This document shows, piece after piece, positions 51,664 to 60,854 of a stretch of DNA of 64,000 bases. Every line of letters begins with the position of its first letter. Position 1 is the first letter of the stretch. Below the pieces are notes generated by a model, which saw only the letters and a program-made list of their open reading frames with translations, was not told where the DNA came from and ran no database searches. Both the position numbers and the translations under genes were made by a program. The DNA is from Lachnoclostridium sp. An196 (GTDB taxonomy: Bacteria; Bacillota; Clostridia; Lachnospirales; Lachnospiraceae). Location of the stretch: positions 310,001 to 374,000 of the forward strand of contig NZ_NFJZ01000002.1 of the NCBI RefSeq assembly GCF_002160135.1, read 5' to 3'.

Positions 51664-51694
51664 AGTATATACGTGTACGCTGCGTACAGGTCAA
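51664..51694 (-). promoter_or_regulatory. MerR-type promoter with dyad in a 19-bp spacer
   Basis: On the minus strand, -35 TTGACC (51694-51689) and -10 TATACT (51669-51664) are 19 bp apart, as in promoters that MerR proteins remodel. The spacer holds the perfect dyad TGTACGC-T-GCGTACA (51674-51688). A 17-bp alternative -10 (TATATA, 51671-51666) also exists. Autoregulation is likely. Confidence 0.68.
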
Positions 51695-51723
51695 GAAGAT
51701 TCTGAAAAATTTCAGAAACCGAC

Positions 51724-51752
51724 TTGCCATATCAGCTGCACTATGTTATAGT
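51724..51752 (+). promoter_or_regulatory. Promoter of the ABC-F leader
   Basis: TTGCCA (51724-51729), 17 bp, then an extended -10 TGT-TATAGT (51744-51752). Transcription would start near 51759, leaving a leader of about 285 nt before the ABC-F gene. Confidence 0.75.
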
Positions 51753-51810
51753 GGCGAAAGATGCGGTGGGAAGAATTTCACTGTAAATATGAAGAGAAAA
51801 GGGTGAAAAG

Positions 51811-51822
51811 ATGAGGAGATAA
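51811..51822 (+). CDS. Possible three-codon leader peptide Met-Arg-Arg
   Basis: ATG AGG AGA TAA stands in the ABC-F leader behind AAAAGGG at about seven bases' spacing. Very short Arg-containing leader peptides can stall ribosomes with macrolides in erm-type leaders. The peptide is too short to judge by coding statistics, and the purine-rich stretch could be coincidental. Confidence 0.3.
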   Translation: MRR

Positions 51823-51837
51823 TCCGGATTTCGCGTA

Positions 51838-51887
51838 AACAGAAACATGATTACAGGACTGTCTGCAGACAGCCCCGGGTTTCTGTT
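51838..51887 (+). promoter_or_regulatory. Leader hairpin upstream of the ABC-F attenuator
   Basis: AACAGAAAC (51838-51846) pairs perfectly with GTTTCTGTT (51879-51887), enclosing the 14-bp palindrome CTGTCTGCAGACAG (51859-51872). A further helix CTGTTTTC/GAGAACAG lies downstream (about 51919-51950). These are candidates for the alternative folds that control the terminator at 51971. Confidence 0.5.
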
Positions 51888-51970
51888 GCCGGATGTCGGA
51901 TGTATCGCCTTGTCTGCTCTGTTTTCGGATCATTTGCGGTCGGAGAACAGGGCGGCTCTTTGCGCGCAGA

Positions 51971-52003
51971 CTGCTTCCGGGACAGAATCCGGAAGCAGTT
52001 TTT
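51971..52003 (+). terminator. Intrinsic terminator in the ABC-F leader (attenuator)
   Basis: CTGCTTCCGG (51971-51980) pairs perfectly with CCGGAAGCAG (51989-51998), followed by TTTTTG. It stands 40 bp before the ABC-F start and after its promoter, so most transcripts should end here unless an alternative fold or a stalled ribosome prevents it. Confidence 0.88.
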
Positions 52004-52042
52004 GTATGGGAACCTTGCGGACAGTCGGATGGGAGGGATTCG

Positions 52043-53578
52043 ATGTTACAGATTCAAAATCTGACGATTACACATAAAAAAGACCTGCGGGAACTGGTGA
52101 GGGATTTTTCATTCTGCCTGAATCCGGGGGACCGGGCGGCGTTGATCGGGGAGGAAGGAAACGGAAAGTCCACACTGCTGAAGCTGATTTATGACGAGCA
52201 TCTGACGGAAGGTTATGTAGAGTTCACAGGAACCATCTCAAAAAACGGGATGAAGCTGGGATATTTGCCGCAGGAGCTGGAAGCGGAAGAGAAGGAACAG
52301 AGCGTTTATGAATTCTGTTCCGGAAGGCCGGGGTTCCTGGAATGCTCGCCGAAAGAGCTGGCGCGTACGGCGGGAAAAATGGGCCTGGATCCGGGTTTGT
52401 TTTATTCAGAACAGAAGATGGGCAGCCTGTCCGGCGGCGAGAAGGTAAAGCTGCAGCTTGCCTGTATTCTTCTGGACGGGCCGGACGCGCTGCTCCTGGA
52501 TGAGCCGTCCAACGATCTTGACCTTCCTACGCTGGATTTCCTGGAAAAACTGATTCTGGAGAGCCGGGTTCCGGTGCTTTATATCTCCCACGACGAGGTG
52601 CTGCTGGAGCGCACTGCAAATCTGATCATTCACATGGAGCAGGTGCGGCGCAAGACGGTGTCCAGAGTGACTGTGCAGCGGAGCGGTTATCGGGAATATG
52701 TGGAGCGCAGGCTGACGGTCCTGGAGAAGCAGGAGCAGCAGGCGAAAAATGAGAGAAAGGAATATGCAAAACAGCAGGAACGTTTTCGGCAGATCCAGCA
52801 GAAAGTAGAACACGGACTGCGGTCGGTCAGCCGCCAGGATCCGCACAGCGGTTATCTGATGAAAAAGAAAATGCGTGCGGTGAAAGCGCAGGAGAGACGT
52901 TTCGACAAGGAAGCGGAGACGTTCACCGAATTTCCGGATACGGAAGACGCCATGTTTATCCAACTGGGCGGACAGATGCAGATGCCGAACGGAAAGCGGG
53001 TTCTGGAATACGAAAAACAGGAACTGGCCGTGGAAGGGCGCGTGCTGTCCCGCCATATCCGGCTGGAAGTCCGGGGACCGGAGAGGGTCTGCATCATCGG
53101 GAAAAACGGGGCCGGGAAGTCCACGCTGCTGAGAGAGATCGCAGAACAGCTTCTGGCGCGTACGGATCTGCATGCGGGCTATATGCCGCAGAATTATGAA
53201 GACCTGCTCGATCTGTCACAGACGCCGGCGGAGTTTCTGGCGGTCAGCGGGGCGAAAGAGGAACAGGACCGGATCCGTACTTACCTGGGGAGTATGAAGT
53301 ATACAGCGGATGAGATGGACCGCCCGATCCGGGAGCTGTCCGGCGGACAGAAAGCCAAGCTTCTGCTTTTGAAACTGTCCATGCAGACGTGCGACGTGCT
53401 GGTTCTGGATGAACCCACGCGCAATTTCTCGCCGCTGTCCGCGCCGGTGATCCGGAAGATACTGAACGCGTTTCCGGGAGCGGTCATCAGCGTGTCCCAC
53501 GACCGAAAATTTATTCAGGAAGTATGCACGGCGGTCTATGAACTGGACGGGGAAGGACTGCACCGGAGAGAACCGTAA
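52043..53578 (+). CDS. ABC-F family ATPase
   Basis: A 511-residue soluble protein with two ABC cassettes and no membrane domain. First cassette: GEEGNGKST, LSGGEKVKL, ALLLDEPSNDLDL. Second: GKNGAGKST, LSGGQKAKL, VLVLDEPTRNF. The charged linker between (about 205-330) has the helical EQQAKNERKEYAKQQERF pattern of the P-site tRNA-interaction motif. ABC-F factors act on the ribosome; the leader terminator suggests the antibiotic-resistance class. The second Walker B ends in RNFSPLS rather than NHLD, which is a variation. ATG 52043 follows GGGAGGG. Confidence 0.92.
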   Translation: MLQIQNLTITHKKDLRELVRDFSFCLNPGDRAALIGEEGNGKSTLLKLIYDEHLTEGYVEFTGTISKNGMKLGYLPQELEAEEKEQSVYEFCSGRPGFLECSPKELARTAGKMGLDPGLFYSEQKMGSLSGGEKVKLQLACILLDGPDALLLDEPSNDLDLPTLDFLEKLILESRVPVLYISHDEVLLERTANLIIHMEQVRRKTVSRVTVQRSGYREYVERRLTVLEKQEQQAKNERKEYAKQQERFRQIQQKVEHGLRSVSRQDPHSGYLMKKKMRAVKAQERRFDKEAETFTEFPDTEDAMFIQLGGQMQMPNGKRVLEYEKQELAVEGRVLSRHIRLEVRGPERVCIIGKNGAGKSTLLREIAEQLLARTDLHAGYMPQNYEDLLDLSQTPAEFLAVSGAKEEQDRIRTYLGSMKYTADEMDRPIRELSGGQKAKLLLLKLSMQTCDVLVLDEPTRNFSPLSAPVIRKILNAFPGAVISVSHDRKFIQEVCTAVYELDGEGLHRREP

Positions 53579-53603
53579 ATTTTATGTTTTTTAAAAAGAA
53601 GGA

Positions 53604-53628
53604 GAGGCGGCGTTGCCGTCTCTTTTTT
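53604..53628 (+). terminator. Terminator after the ABC-F gene
   Basis: GAGGCGGC (53604-53611) pairs with GCCGTCTC (53615-53622), with one G-T step and a 3-nt loop, followed by six T residues. Confidence 0.83.
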
Positions 53629-53667
53629 CGGCCTTTATAATAGAAGAAAAACAAGGGGGACGGCAGT

Positions 53668-56232
53668 ATGGCGGCATTTGACAGGGTAAAATCCGGGATC
53701 CCGGCGATGGACCAGGCGTTGGATTATATACGTCTGGGTGATAATGTGGTGCTTCAGGTCAGCAGGATGGAAGAATTCTGTTTTTTTGTGGAGCCCTATG
53801 TGAGACAGGCGAAAGAGGACGGGCGCAATCTGATCTATTTTCGCTTTGCCGGACATGCGCCGCTGGTAAAAGAGGAGGATGCGAAACGGTACTGCCTGGA
53901 CCCGGGAGAGGGATTTGAACAGTTTACGGTAAAGGTACACCGGATCATTGAAAAGGAAGGATATGACGCGTTCTACGTATTTGACTGTCTGTCGGAGCTG
54001 CAGGAGGTCTGGGCGGCAGATCTGATGATGGGAAATTTTTTCCGGGTGACCTGTCCGTTTCTGTTTCAGCTGGATACGGTAGCCATGTTCCCGCTTCTGA
54101 GAGGAAACCATTCCTATGAGGCAGTGGCGAGGATTCAGGAGACGACGCAGCTGTTTCTGGACATATATTCGGATGAAGAAAATATTTATTTACACCCGGT
54201 CAAAGTATGGAACCGGTATTCTGCGACGATGTTCCTGCCCCACAGGGCGGATCGGCAGACCGGAGAGTTCCGGACACTGACCGACGCTGTGGGGATGAGC
54301 AGGTATTATGCGGCGGTCAGCCGGTACCTGAATGAGGAAGACCAGAATCTGGACAGCTGGGAGCGGTATTTTCAGAAATGTTCCAGAGAGCGAGGCGAGA
54401 TGGATCATCCGGAGACCTACCGGCGGCTCTGCGGCATGATGATGACGAAGGACGAACAGATCGGCCGGATGTTTGAGAAATTTTACCGGCTGGAAGATTA
54501 TCTCCGGGTAAAAAAACGGATGATCGGCACGGGGAAAATCGGCGGGAAATCTTGCGGTATGCTGCTGGCGCGGAGCATTGTGGAAAAATGTCTGCCGGAT
54601 CTTGCGGAGCGTTTGGAGCCCCATGATTCCTTCTTCATCGGGGATCATGTGTTTTATACCTACCTGGTTTACAATGGCCTGTGGGACCTGCACATCGCGC
54701 AGAAGGACGAGGACGGCTATTACCGTCTGAGCGACCAGCTGTCCGAGGGCATCATGAAAGGCGTGTTTCCGGAAAACATCCGGGAACAGTTCCGGCGGAT
54801 GCTGGAGTATTTTGGCCAGGCGCCGATCATTGTGCGGTCCAGCAGCATCCTGGAGGATGGGTTTGGAAATGCGTTTGCCGGGAAATATGAGTCGGTTTTC
54901 TGCGCGAATCAGGGAAGCGGGGAAGAACGTCTGAAAAAACTGGAGGAAGCGGTGCGCATCGTATATGCCAGCACGGTGGATCCGTCTGCGCTGGAATACA
55001 GGGAGACCCGGGGGCTGGACGGTGTGGAAGAGCAGATGGCGATTCTGGTACAGCGCGTGTCCGGATCTCTGCACGGGAAATATCTGTTCCCGTCGGCGGC
55101 AGGAGTCGGATATTCTTATGACACTTATGGATGGAGCCAGAACATGGATCCGGAAAAAGGGATGCTCCGGATGGTGCTGGGACTGGGCACCCGTGCCGTG
55201 GACCGGACGGACCGGGACTATCCCAGGATCATTCACATCGACCAGCCGGAGCATACGTATCTGACCACAATGGATGAAAAGGTGCGGTTCTCCCAGCGAA
55301 GAGTGGATGTGATCGATCTGGAGAAAAACAGCCTGACGGAAGTACCGCTGGAAGAGATCATGGCGTGCACCCCGTACTGGTACCATAATCTGGTGCTGGA
55401 ACATGATTATGAAGTGGAGCGCCGTCTTTATGACCAGGGCAGACGGCGGGATGTGTGTTTTGGTACCTGCCGGGGATATGTGAAGGACCCGCGGTTTATC
55501 TCCGACATGGGAAGGATCCTGGCGGTGCTTCAGAAGGAGTACTCTTATCCGGTGGATATTGAGTTCACCGTCAACTCCAATGAGAAGAAGGAGTATGTGA
55601 TCTGCCTGCTCCAGTGCCGCCCGCTGCAGACTTTTTCCGAACGGACACGGGTAGAGATCCCGCCGGCGGCTGAAGATCAGACGCTGTTCCGCGTCTGCCA
55701 TGCATCCATGGGAATCCCGCAGAAAAAGCGGATTGACCAGGTGATTTATATCGATCCGGCGGCCTACTATGCGTATCCGTATCCGCGCAAAGCTACGGTG
55801 GCGGCCATGCTGACAGACATAAATCTGAGTTTCCGGGACAGCGGGAAAAATATTCTGCTTATGGCGCCGGGACGCATTGGGACGTCTTCTCCGGAACTGG
55901 GAGTCCCGGTGAAATTTTCCGGGATCTCGCATTTCTGCGCGATTGTGGAGATGGATGAAGAAGGCTCCCTGTATGCGCCGGAACTGTCTTTCGGAAGTCA
56001 TATGTTTCAGGATCTGGTGGAGGCGGAGATCTTTTACACGGCTCTGTTTCATGTGACCAGAGAGGATGAAGCGCTGCGAAAAGAGTTTTTCCGGAAGTAT
56101 GCGAAAACACTCCCGCTGCCGGAACAGTTTGCGGAGCTGTCACATATGGTGAATATTTATGATTTTTCGGGAAGCGGGCTCATGCTGTATTACGATATCC
56201 GGAGCGGTGAAACGCTCTGTGCGGTTGTATAA
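53668..56232 (+). CDS. PEP/pyruvate-binding (PPDK_N) protein with degenerate KaiC-like N-terminus
   Basis: An 854-residue protein. Residues 1-185 follow the KaiC/RecA outline (VKSGIPAMDQALDYIRLGDNVVLQ, YDAFYVFDCLSEL), but the Walker A loop is replaced by VSRMEEFCF, so nucleotide binding there is unlikely. Residues about 285-680 are an ATP-grasp PPDK_N domain (GTGKIGGKSCGML, IIVRSSSILEDGFGNAFAGKYESVF, MAILVQRVSG, LLQCRPLQ). The C-terminus has APGRIGTSSPELGVPVKFSGISH. The phosphohistidine and pyruvate-barrel domains of PPDK or PEP synthase are absent. It may phosphorylate another partner; the substrate is unknown. ATG 53668 follows AAGGGGGA. Confidence 0.82.
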   Translation: MAAFDRVKSGIPAMDQALDYIRLGDNVVLQVSRMEEFCFFVEPYVRQAKEDGRNLIYFRFAGHAPLVKEEDAKRYCLDPGEGFEQFTVKVHRIIEKEGYDAFYVFDCLSELQEVWAADLMMGNFFRVTCPFLFQLDTVAMFPLLRGNHSYEAVARIQETTQLFLDIYSDEENIYLHPVKVWNRYSATMFLPHRADRQTGEFRTLTDAVGMSRYYAAVSRYLNEEDQNLDSWERYFQKCSRERGEMDHPETYRRLCGMMMTKDEQIGRMFEKFYRLEDYLRVKKRMIGTGKIGGKSCGMLLARSIVEKCLPDLAERLEPHDSFFIGDHVFYTYLVYNGLWDLHIAQKDEDGYYRLSDQLSEGIMKGVFPENIREQFRRMLEYFGQAPIIVRSSSILEDGFGNAFAGKYESVFCANQGSGEERLKKLEEAVRIVYASTVDPSALEYRETRGLDGVEEQMAILVQRVSGSLHGKYLFPSAAGVGYSYDTYGWSQNMDPEKGMLRMVLGLGTRAVDRTDRDYPRIIHIDQPEHTYLTTMDEKVRFSQRRVDVIDLEKNSLTEVPLEEIMACTPYWYHNLVLEHDYEVERRLYDQGRRRDVCFGTCRGYVKDPRFISDMGRILAVLQKEYSYPVDIEFTVNSNEKKEYVICLLQCRPLQTFSERTRVEIPPAAEDQTLFRVCHASMGIPQKKRIDQVIYIDPAAYYAYPYPRKATVAAMLTDINLSFRDSGKNILLMAPGRIGTSSPELGVPVKFSGISHFCAIVEMDEEGSLYAPELSFGSHMFQDLVEAEIFYTALFHVTREDEALRKEFFRKYAKTLPLPEQFAELSHMVNIYDFSGSGLMLYYDIRSGETLCAVV

Positions 56233-56307
56233 AAGAGACAATATATTTCCTGAATTTGCACGCGGTACCAAAAAATTTAAGAAGTTTGGGTATTTATGCA
56301 AAAAATA

Positions 56308-56336
56308 TTGCATATCCGGGAAATTCGTACTAAAAT
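56308..56336 (+). promoter_or_regulatory. Promoter of gdhA
   Basis: TTGCAT (56308-56313), exactly 17 bp, TAAAAT (56331-56336). An ATGCA/TGCAT inverted repeat (56296-56313) overlaps the -35 and could be an operator. Confidence 0.7.
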
Positions 56337-56366
56337 AAAAAGCTGAAATCCGTAAACACAAAATAA

Positions 56367-57719
<1,353 letters not shown>

Positions 57720-57743
57720 GAGATTTTTTTGAATCATAATGAG

Positions 57744-57783
57744 AAAGTCCTGGGAACGGCTGGTTTCCGGGGCTTTCTTTTTG
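57744..57783 (+). terminator. Terminator after gdhA
   Basis: AAAGTCCTGGGAAC pairs imperfectly with GGTTTCCGGGGCTTT around a short loop and is followed by a T-rich run (CTTTTTG). Confidence 0.75.
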
Positions 57784-57844
57784 CTTTCAGGTGATTGAGA
57801 AACAGGTCTGTCATTTTACGGTCTGCGTGCAGTTCAATATAAAC

Positions 57845-57898
57845 TTTACCCAGATTTTACATGGAAAAGATAGCGCGGGAAAACACATATGGTACAAT
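57845..57898 (+). promoter_or_regulatory. PhoP-box-like pair and -10 before the DUF3592-like gene
   Basis: TTTACC (57845-57850) and TTTACA (57856-57861) start 11 bp apart. A -10 TACAAT (57893-57898) follows only 31 bp later, so the pair is farther from the -10 than in the other two cases. The link to transcription is weak. Confidence 0.35.
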
Positions 57899-57928
57899 GA
57901 TACCAGATTCTATACAGGGAGAAGAGCG

Positions 57929-58864
57929 ATGACGGTTTTCTGGGTTGTTTTGATTTCATTTCTTTTATTTGCCGTTTTTCTGTGTCTGGGCGTCAGCGGG
58001 TTCCGGCGTGCGAAGGAGTGGTATGGTACGGTCAGGACCAACGCCGTAGTGACGGATATCAAGTATCAGGAAACAAGGGAGAGCGCGGGCGTCATTTCGG
58101 ACGCTTCCTCCTATACGGAGGTGAAGTTCCAGTTTATGTGCGAGGGCCTGGTCTGTGAGCGGACGAAAAAATATGATGGGATCATGGACGCGCCTGGTTA
58201 CATAGGCCAAAAGATACCGATCCGTTTCAACCGCAACACAGGCGCCTGGATCCTGCAGAAGGAGCTGCGTCCATACTGGGTCTTTGCATTCATGCTGGCT
58301 CCGGTCTGTCTGTTTTATACGGTGCTTTTCCTTACGCAGGGCGAAAGGTTTCTGTCTTTGCTTGAAGAGTTTACAGTGGAATCGCCGAATATGGCGGGCG
58401 AGATCCTGTATGTGACGTTTGGGAGTGCCTGCTTTGCGGCAGGATGCCTGTGCCTTCGGTATTTTCTGCCGCATATGTTCAAACCGGTCCTTGCCCCGGC
58501 CTGGCGGCTGCTGAAATACATAACCGGTTCTTTTGAACAGGTGGAGGGCAGGTATGTGGGCAGCGTGTGCCAGAGCACCTCTGACAGCAGCAGTTATTTT
58601 CCCATGTTTGCGGTGCCGGGGGCGGAAGGGGAAGCCCGGTGGGTCTCCCTGGATGAAATGCCCAGGAAAAAATATAAGATCGGAAAAAACTATCCCTTGT
58701 ACCGTGACCGGCGTTCCGGCAGATATTATCTGAAATCGTCGGGAACGGACATATCCGGCATGATCTTCGGCCTTCTGCCGCTGGTTTTCAGCCTGCTGTT
58801 TGTCGTCTCCCTTCTGGTATTCGGGGCTGGTCTGACCGTGATGGGTGTGCAGCTTGCACTATGA
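57929..58864 (+). CDS. DUF3592-like membrane protein
   Basis: A 311-residue protein starting at ATG 57929 (MTVFWVVLISFLLFAVF) behind GGGAGAAGAG. The four hydrophobic helices are at about 5-27, 120-140, 160-180 and 275-305. The soluble part after the first helix (NAVVTDIKYQETRESAGVIS, TEVKFQFMCEGLVCERTKKY, GQKIPIRFNRNTGAWI) has the DUF3592 pattern, and a second similar unit follows (EGRYVGSVCQSTSDSSSYFPMFAV, GKNYPLYRDRRSGRYYL). The function is unknown. Earlier in-frame codons lack a ribosome site. Confidence 0.75.
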   Translation: MTVFWVVLISFLLFAVFLCLGVSGFRRAKEWYGTVRTNAVVTDIKYQETRESAGVISDASSYTEVKFQFMCEGLVCERTKKYDGIMDAPGYIGQKIPIRFNRNTGAWILQKELRPYWVFAFMLAPVCLFYTVLFLTQGERFLSLLEEFTVESPNMAGEILYVTFGSACFAAGCLCLRYFLPHMFKPVLAPAWRLLKYITGSFEQVEGRYVGSVCQSTSDSSSYFPMFAVPGAEGEARWVSLDEMPRKKYKIGKNYPLYRDRRSGRYYLKSSGTDISGMIFGLLPLVFSLLFVVSLLVFGAGLTVMGVQLAL

Positions 58865-59179
58865 TTTTGGGTGTGTACAAACCTTCCGCCTGATTCTGTA
58901 ACAGGAATTGGACGGAAGTTTTACTGTATTTATTACGGAAATAGAGTATAATGAGCGCAAGGCGCGAATGAAGGCTTTCCGGTCCTGTTTGCCTTGGATG
59001 AAGTGTTCGGAGAGATGACTGACAGAATGTATATGAGGGAAAGCGGTCTGTGACGGGCAGGAAGAAAATCTGACTGCCGTCTGCTGCCATATCCGCAGGA
59101 AAGGGCCGGAACACAGCATCATCAATACCGGAAAAGAAGATCTGTGTTTGTTAACGATAGTTGTGGAGAGATAAGATTT
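58865..59179. other. 315-bp gap with a TATAAT and no clear gene
   Basis: A good -10 TATAAT (58947-58952) has TTTACT 21 bp upstream, too far for a standard -35. After it come about 220 bp with only very short frames (for example 16 codons from ATG 58969) and an imperfect hairpin around 59051-59082 (GACGGGCAG ... CTGCCGTC). It could be a leader of the next gene or decayed coding sequence at the edge of the degenerate island. I cannot assign it. Confidence 0.4.
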
Positions 59180-59614
59180 ATGAAGCAGTTTTTCGTTCAG
59201 ATGATAGATAATTCCATGTCGTCACAATGGTGGAAAGAGATAATTGAACATTTTGTGAAAGCTGGCGACACATTTGAAATCCGCTGTTGGCGGGAAGAAG
59301 CTGCCGAGATTGGGGAAGCCTCTTTATATGGAACTGTCGTTGCTGATGGATATGAAGTGTCTGTCAAAGGTTCCGTGACAGAAGAACTACTTGGGAAATT
59401 ATTGGCAGAAGCTCCCGCGGATAAGAGTATATATAATAAGATGACAAAGTATTTTACAATTCATGTAAGAAATGATCTATGTGATATCTGGAGCGAACAT
59501 TATGGCACGGAGATGGTCATAGATATCATATCAGATGCAGATATAGAGTTTTTTGAACAGGTAATGGGACAATATCCCGGAAGTTTCAGCATCGGGGAGA
59601 GCAAGAATGGATAG
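59180..59614 (+). CDS. Hypothetical protein, 144 residues
   Basis: ATG 59180 (MKQFFVQMIDNSMSSQWWK) follows GGAGAGA. The protein is soluble and acidic, has a Trp-rich start, and is a mix of predicted strands and helices (FEIRCWREEAAEIGEA, EMVIDIISDADIEFFEQVM). I do not recognise the family; it looks like a small intracellular protein of the immunity or accessory class. The DNA is more AT-rich than the genes to the left. Its last codons overlap a GNAT remnant. Confidence 0.68.
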   Translation: MKQFFVQMIDNSMSSQWWKEIIEHFVKAGDTFEIRCWREEAAEIGEASLYGTVVADGYEVSVKGSVTEELLGKLLAEAPADKSIYNKMTKYFTIHVRNDLCDIWSEHYGTEMVIDIISDADIEFFEQVMGQYPGSFSIGESKNG

Positions 59615-59732
59615 GAATTTTTTCTTAACGACAAACCAGATAGGTTTTTCCAAGCGGCGGAAAGGAGATATTCAATTAGCAGAGCTATTATGGGACGATC
59701 CTGACGTTGCAAGAATAATGAATTTGCTTTGA
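59607..59732 (+). pseudogene. GNAT acetyltransferase, N-terminal stub
   Basis: The frame from ATG 59607 gives 41 residues (FFLTTNQIGFSKRRKGDIQL, then AELLWDDPDVARIM) ending at TGA 59730. The pattern 'F-T-x-x-I-G-F-S ... D-x-x-LA-x-LLW-D-DP-x-V' is the usual opening of GNAT acetyltransferases. The acetyl-CoA-binding motif and everything after it are missing, so it is a dead fragment. Confidence 0.65.
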
Positions 59733-59818
59733 CAATTTACTTTGTTTTTACATTATTGAGATTGCAGGATTCCCTCAGCAATATATAATAAATTTATTAA
59801 AGCTGACAGGGAGGTATT

Positions 59819-60130
59819 ATGCGCTATTTATTGATATTTTTCTTGATTTCAATTATCGTCTCATTGATTATTTCATTGCTCCTGGAAAAATTACTGGAGA
59901 ATGGGGAAAAAATAGACGAGGGCTTTGCCTTTTGTTTTTGGAATCTAAGTAATAGAAGAAAATTTATCAGAACTTTCTGGCTGCTGCCGCTTTTAGCAGT
60001 AGTGATATGTTATCTCCACATTACATACAAATCATATTTACTTACATGTATTGTCGGGGTGATATTAAGTGCCATATTTATTCTTCAAGCTGTTTATTAT
60101 TATAGAAAATGGAAAATGGAGAAAAAATGA
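59819..60130 (+). CDS. Small membrane protein, 103 residues
   Basis: ATG 59819 follows AGGGAGG. There are three hydrophobic helices (LIFFLISIIVSLIISLLLE, WLLPLLAVVICYLHI, LLTCIVGVILSAIFILQAVYY) and a basic end (YYRKWKMEKK). I do not recognise the family. The stop overlaps the next ATG (ATGA), so it is translationally coupled to the uracil-DNA-glycosylase-like gene, which is an odd pairing. Confidence 0.72.
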   Translation: MRYLLIFFLISIIVSLIISLLLEKLLENGEKIDEGFAFCFWNLSNRRKFIRTFWLLPLLAVVICYLHITYKSYLLTCIVGVILSAIFILQAVYYYRKWKMEKK

Positions 60131-60792
60131 ATAATGCCCTGATCAATGCAAAACTAAAGGCCTTATATGACGAGTATACGCCGGCTTTCCTTTCCGCATG
60201 GTCTGATGCGTTTGAGGAGGCGGCCCCTTGCAGGATGAATGAGTTCGGCATTATTGATATTCGCTGTTATGATCCAGAGAATGGAGTTTTATTTATAGGC
60301 CGTGAGACAAACGGGTGGGACGATAAAGATTATGCGGATGGCTGCCTGTTCCGTGAATGGCTGTGTGATATTTCCCGGAATGGCATTCAAGGACGGGGAC
60401 ATATTTCAAAACATCCGAATATGTGGTACAACATCGGCCGTTGGGCACTTCTTCTGCAGAACCCTGAAGTGCCCATAGATTCTCTTGCGTATCTGAAAGA
60501 AAAAGCCGTCGATGCGCTGGGCACGATTGCCTTTACAAATATAAATAAGGTGAGAGGCAAAAATAAGATCGGCAAAGAATATTATAAGCTGGCAAATACC
60601 GACATTGCAAAAAAGCTCATACAAAAAGAAGTTGATATTTTGAAACCAAAGACAGTAGTTGCCTGCGGTACCTGGTGGCCGGCGGCTTCGCTTCTCTCAG
60701 ACTGTAATTGCAGAATGATCCGCATGAACCATCCCGGAGCAAGAAAAAGTTCCAGAGCTATGCTGCAAGAATTAAAGGCGCAGTTGGGATAA
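60127..60792 (+). CDS. Uracil-DNA glycosylase-like superfamily protein
   Basis: A 221-residue protein from ATG 60127 behind GGAG. The core VLFIGRETNGWDD, MWYNIGRWALLLQ, IAFTNINKVRGKNK, KTVVACGTWW and IRMNHPGARKSS follows the UDG-like fold: a strand-end acidic loop, an N-rich strand and a closing 'HPG' motif. It differs from classic UDG in the active loop, so glycosylase activity is not certain. It is coupled to the small membrane protein upstream. Confidence 0.72.
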   Translation: MNNALINAKLKALYDEYTPAFLSAWSDAFEEAAPCRMNEFGIIDIRCYDPENGVLFIGRETNGWDDKDYADGCLFREWLCDISRNGIQGRGHISKHPNMWYNIGRWALLLQNPEVPIDSLAYLKEKAVDALGTIAFTNINKVRGKNKIGKEYYKLANTDIAKKLIQKEVDILKPKTVVACGTWWPAASLLSDCNCRMIRMNHPGARKSSRAMLQELKAQLG

Positions 60793-60854
60793 GCGGATTA
60801 TTCTCATTTATTGGGGAGTTGAGCAGAGCGACAAATCGGAATTAGGAGCAAATG

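Noticed and set aside
51847-52077. A 76-residue leader peptide for the ABC-F gene
   Set aside because: No ribosome binding site precedes ATG 51847, which lies inside a stable hairpin; the frame runs through the terminator and into the ABC-F gene in another frame.
54190-56052. A 620-residue minus-strand reading frame
   Set aside because: It lies wholly opposite the PEP/pyruvate-binding gene, has low-complexity composition and no ribosome site or known motifs; it is an antisense shadow of GC-rich codons.
58959-59179. A small protein gene or decayed hydrolase in the gap before 59180
   Set aside because: Short frames such as 16 codons from 58969 lack a ribosome site and I could not match any translated segment to a family with confidence.
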